A program made the position numbers and the translations under genes. Of a stretch of DNA of 64,000 bases, positions 63,496 to 64,000 are shown in pieces. The DNA is from Paraglaciecola arctica (GTDB lineage Bacteria; Pseudomonadota; Gammaproteobacteria; Enterobacterales; Alteromonadaceae). The notes beneath the pieces are model-generated. The model had not been told where the DNA came from. It worked only from the letters and a program-made list of their open reading frames with translations, and ran no database searches. The DNA lies in the NCBI RefSeq assembly GCF_018861065.1, contig NZ_JAHKQO010000049.1:124001-188000 (forward strand), in the 5' to 3' direction. Within the stretch, counting starts at the first letter, position 1. The number at the start of each line of letters is the position of its first letter.

Positions 63496-64000
63496 CTACT
63501 CTTCCCATAATATTTTGCTTAAACTATATTTTTTCTTTTCTTCTTCTGTTGAACTGTTAAAAACAGTTACTTCTTTGCAATCTAACCTCACGTTATCTCC
63601 AAGTCGAAGTTTTCTAACATCTGCAAAGAGTTTCTTAGAATAAGTAACTTTAATAAGGTCGCCATCTTCTTGCCTAATATCTAACTTACCGGAACGGCTA
63701 ATTAGTTCAACAACGCCACATACAGTTGTATTAATAGGATCACTAGCACTAAACCCATCAAGTAACTTTTCTAAAATTTGAATTTTATCTCTGCGACCTT
63801 TCCAAAAATGCTTTGTTTCATTTGGTGCAGCCCAGCTTAATTCCAGTTCGATACTTCTTTTACGTAGAACTTTTAAAAATTCAGCTAAATTATGAGTACT
63901 TCTAAGACCAAGAAAGTGAACTTGGTCACTTAGGCTTTCATTAAAATCTGAGTTTAGTAATTCAAACAAGCCATTAAGGCTATTCTCAAGGAGACTTTCT
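63496..64000 (-). CDS. Hypothetical cassette protein, partial at the right edge
   Basis: The minus-strand frame is open from the window edge to a TAG at 63496, so at least 168 residues are seen and the N terminus lies outside. The visible start-like codon at 63969 is TTG inside an open frame and is not a true start. Motif-like stretches are HFLGLRSTHNLAEFLKVLRK, KGRRDKIQILEKLLDG and a beta-rich end (VELISRSGKLDIRQEDGDLIKVTY). No family recognised with confidence. Confidence 0.6.
   Translation of the reverse strand, partial: ESLLENSLNGLFELLNSDFNESLSDQVHFLGLRSTHNLAEFLKVLRKRSIELELSWAAPNETKHFWKGRRDKIQILEKLLDGFSASDPINTTVCGVVELISRSGKLDIRQEDGDLIKVTYSKKLFADVRKLRLGDNVRLDCKEVTVFNSSTEEEKKKYSLSKILWEE

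Overview
The window looks like chromosomal DNA of a marine, low-GC gammaproteobacterium of the Alteromonadales (Glaciecola/Paraglaciecola/Alteromonas type). The reasons are the family mix: SeqA beside Pgm, class II DAHP synthase, DUF2897, DUF6868, a YbiT ABC-F protein, FNR with its palindromes, a xylan side-chain cluster and a sedentary cassette array. No rRNA or tRNA gene was recognised. The taxonomic placement is inference from gene content.

Layout. 1-8.5 kb: end of a MATE efflux gene, then a xylan-oligosaccharide cluster (GPH-type sugar transporter, GH43, a sialate-O-acetylesterase-type SGNH esterase, GH67 alpha-glucuronidase). 8.8-16.6 kb: peptidase E, low-molecular-weight phosphotyrosine phosphatase, DAHP synthase, feoAB, a NYN-domain nuclease-like gene and ybiT. 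16.7-20.8 kb: a moxR-DUF58-transglutaminase operon. 21-26 kb: seqA, pgm, glgP. 26-32 kb: EAL and GGDEF proteins, astE, a HIT protein, a 231-bp MITE, ybjQ and a decayed ion-channel gene. 32-36 kb: a formyltransferase, a tightly overlapping arsC-like/dapE/M15/DUF2897 operon, and an EIIA(Glc)-like protein that has lost both phosphorylatable histidines. 36-45 kb: a patatin-like lipase, an Hpt-REC-REC-GGDEF protein, usp-glgC, fnr, ldhA and a CDF transporter. 45-52 kb: a signalling locus of a CsgG-domain lipoprotein, an FlgT-like protein, a PP2C phosphatase and a Ser/Thr kinase-PEGA-FGE fusion. 52-54.4 kb: two tandem-domain Usp proteins and a lipoprotein cytochrome c.

Four FNR palindromes (three perfect, one with a single mismatch) lie upstream of usp-glgC, fnr, ldhA and the cytochrome c gene. 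Low-oxygen physiology, glycogen synthesis, lactate fermentation and c-type electron transfer therefore appear to share one regulator encoded among them.

From about 54.8 kb to the right edge the window changes character. It is an integron cassette array of at least 14 attC or attC-like sites, each separating one short gene or gene pair. Cargo is mainly toxin-antitoxin modules (yefM-yoeB, DUF4160-DUF2442, ParD-like/RelE-ParE, brnTA with a nonsense-mutated toxin, vapBC, phd-relE), small membrane proteins of unknown function, an FRG-domain protein, a fatty-acid desaturase and a LysE exporter. The attC sites are all oriented on the minus strand, so the integrase should lie beyond the right edge. 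No integrase is in the window. A 167-bp MITE has inserted exactly in one attC core site, and a 12-bp tandem repeat precedes one toxin-antitoxin operon.
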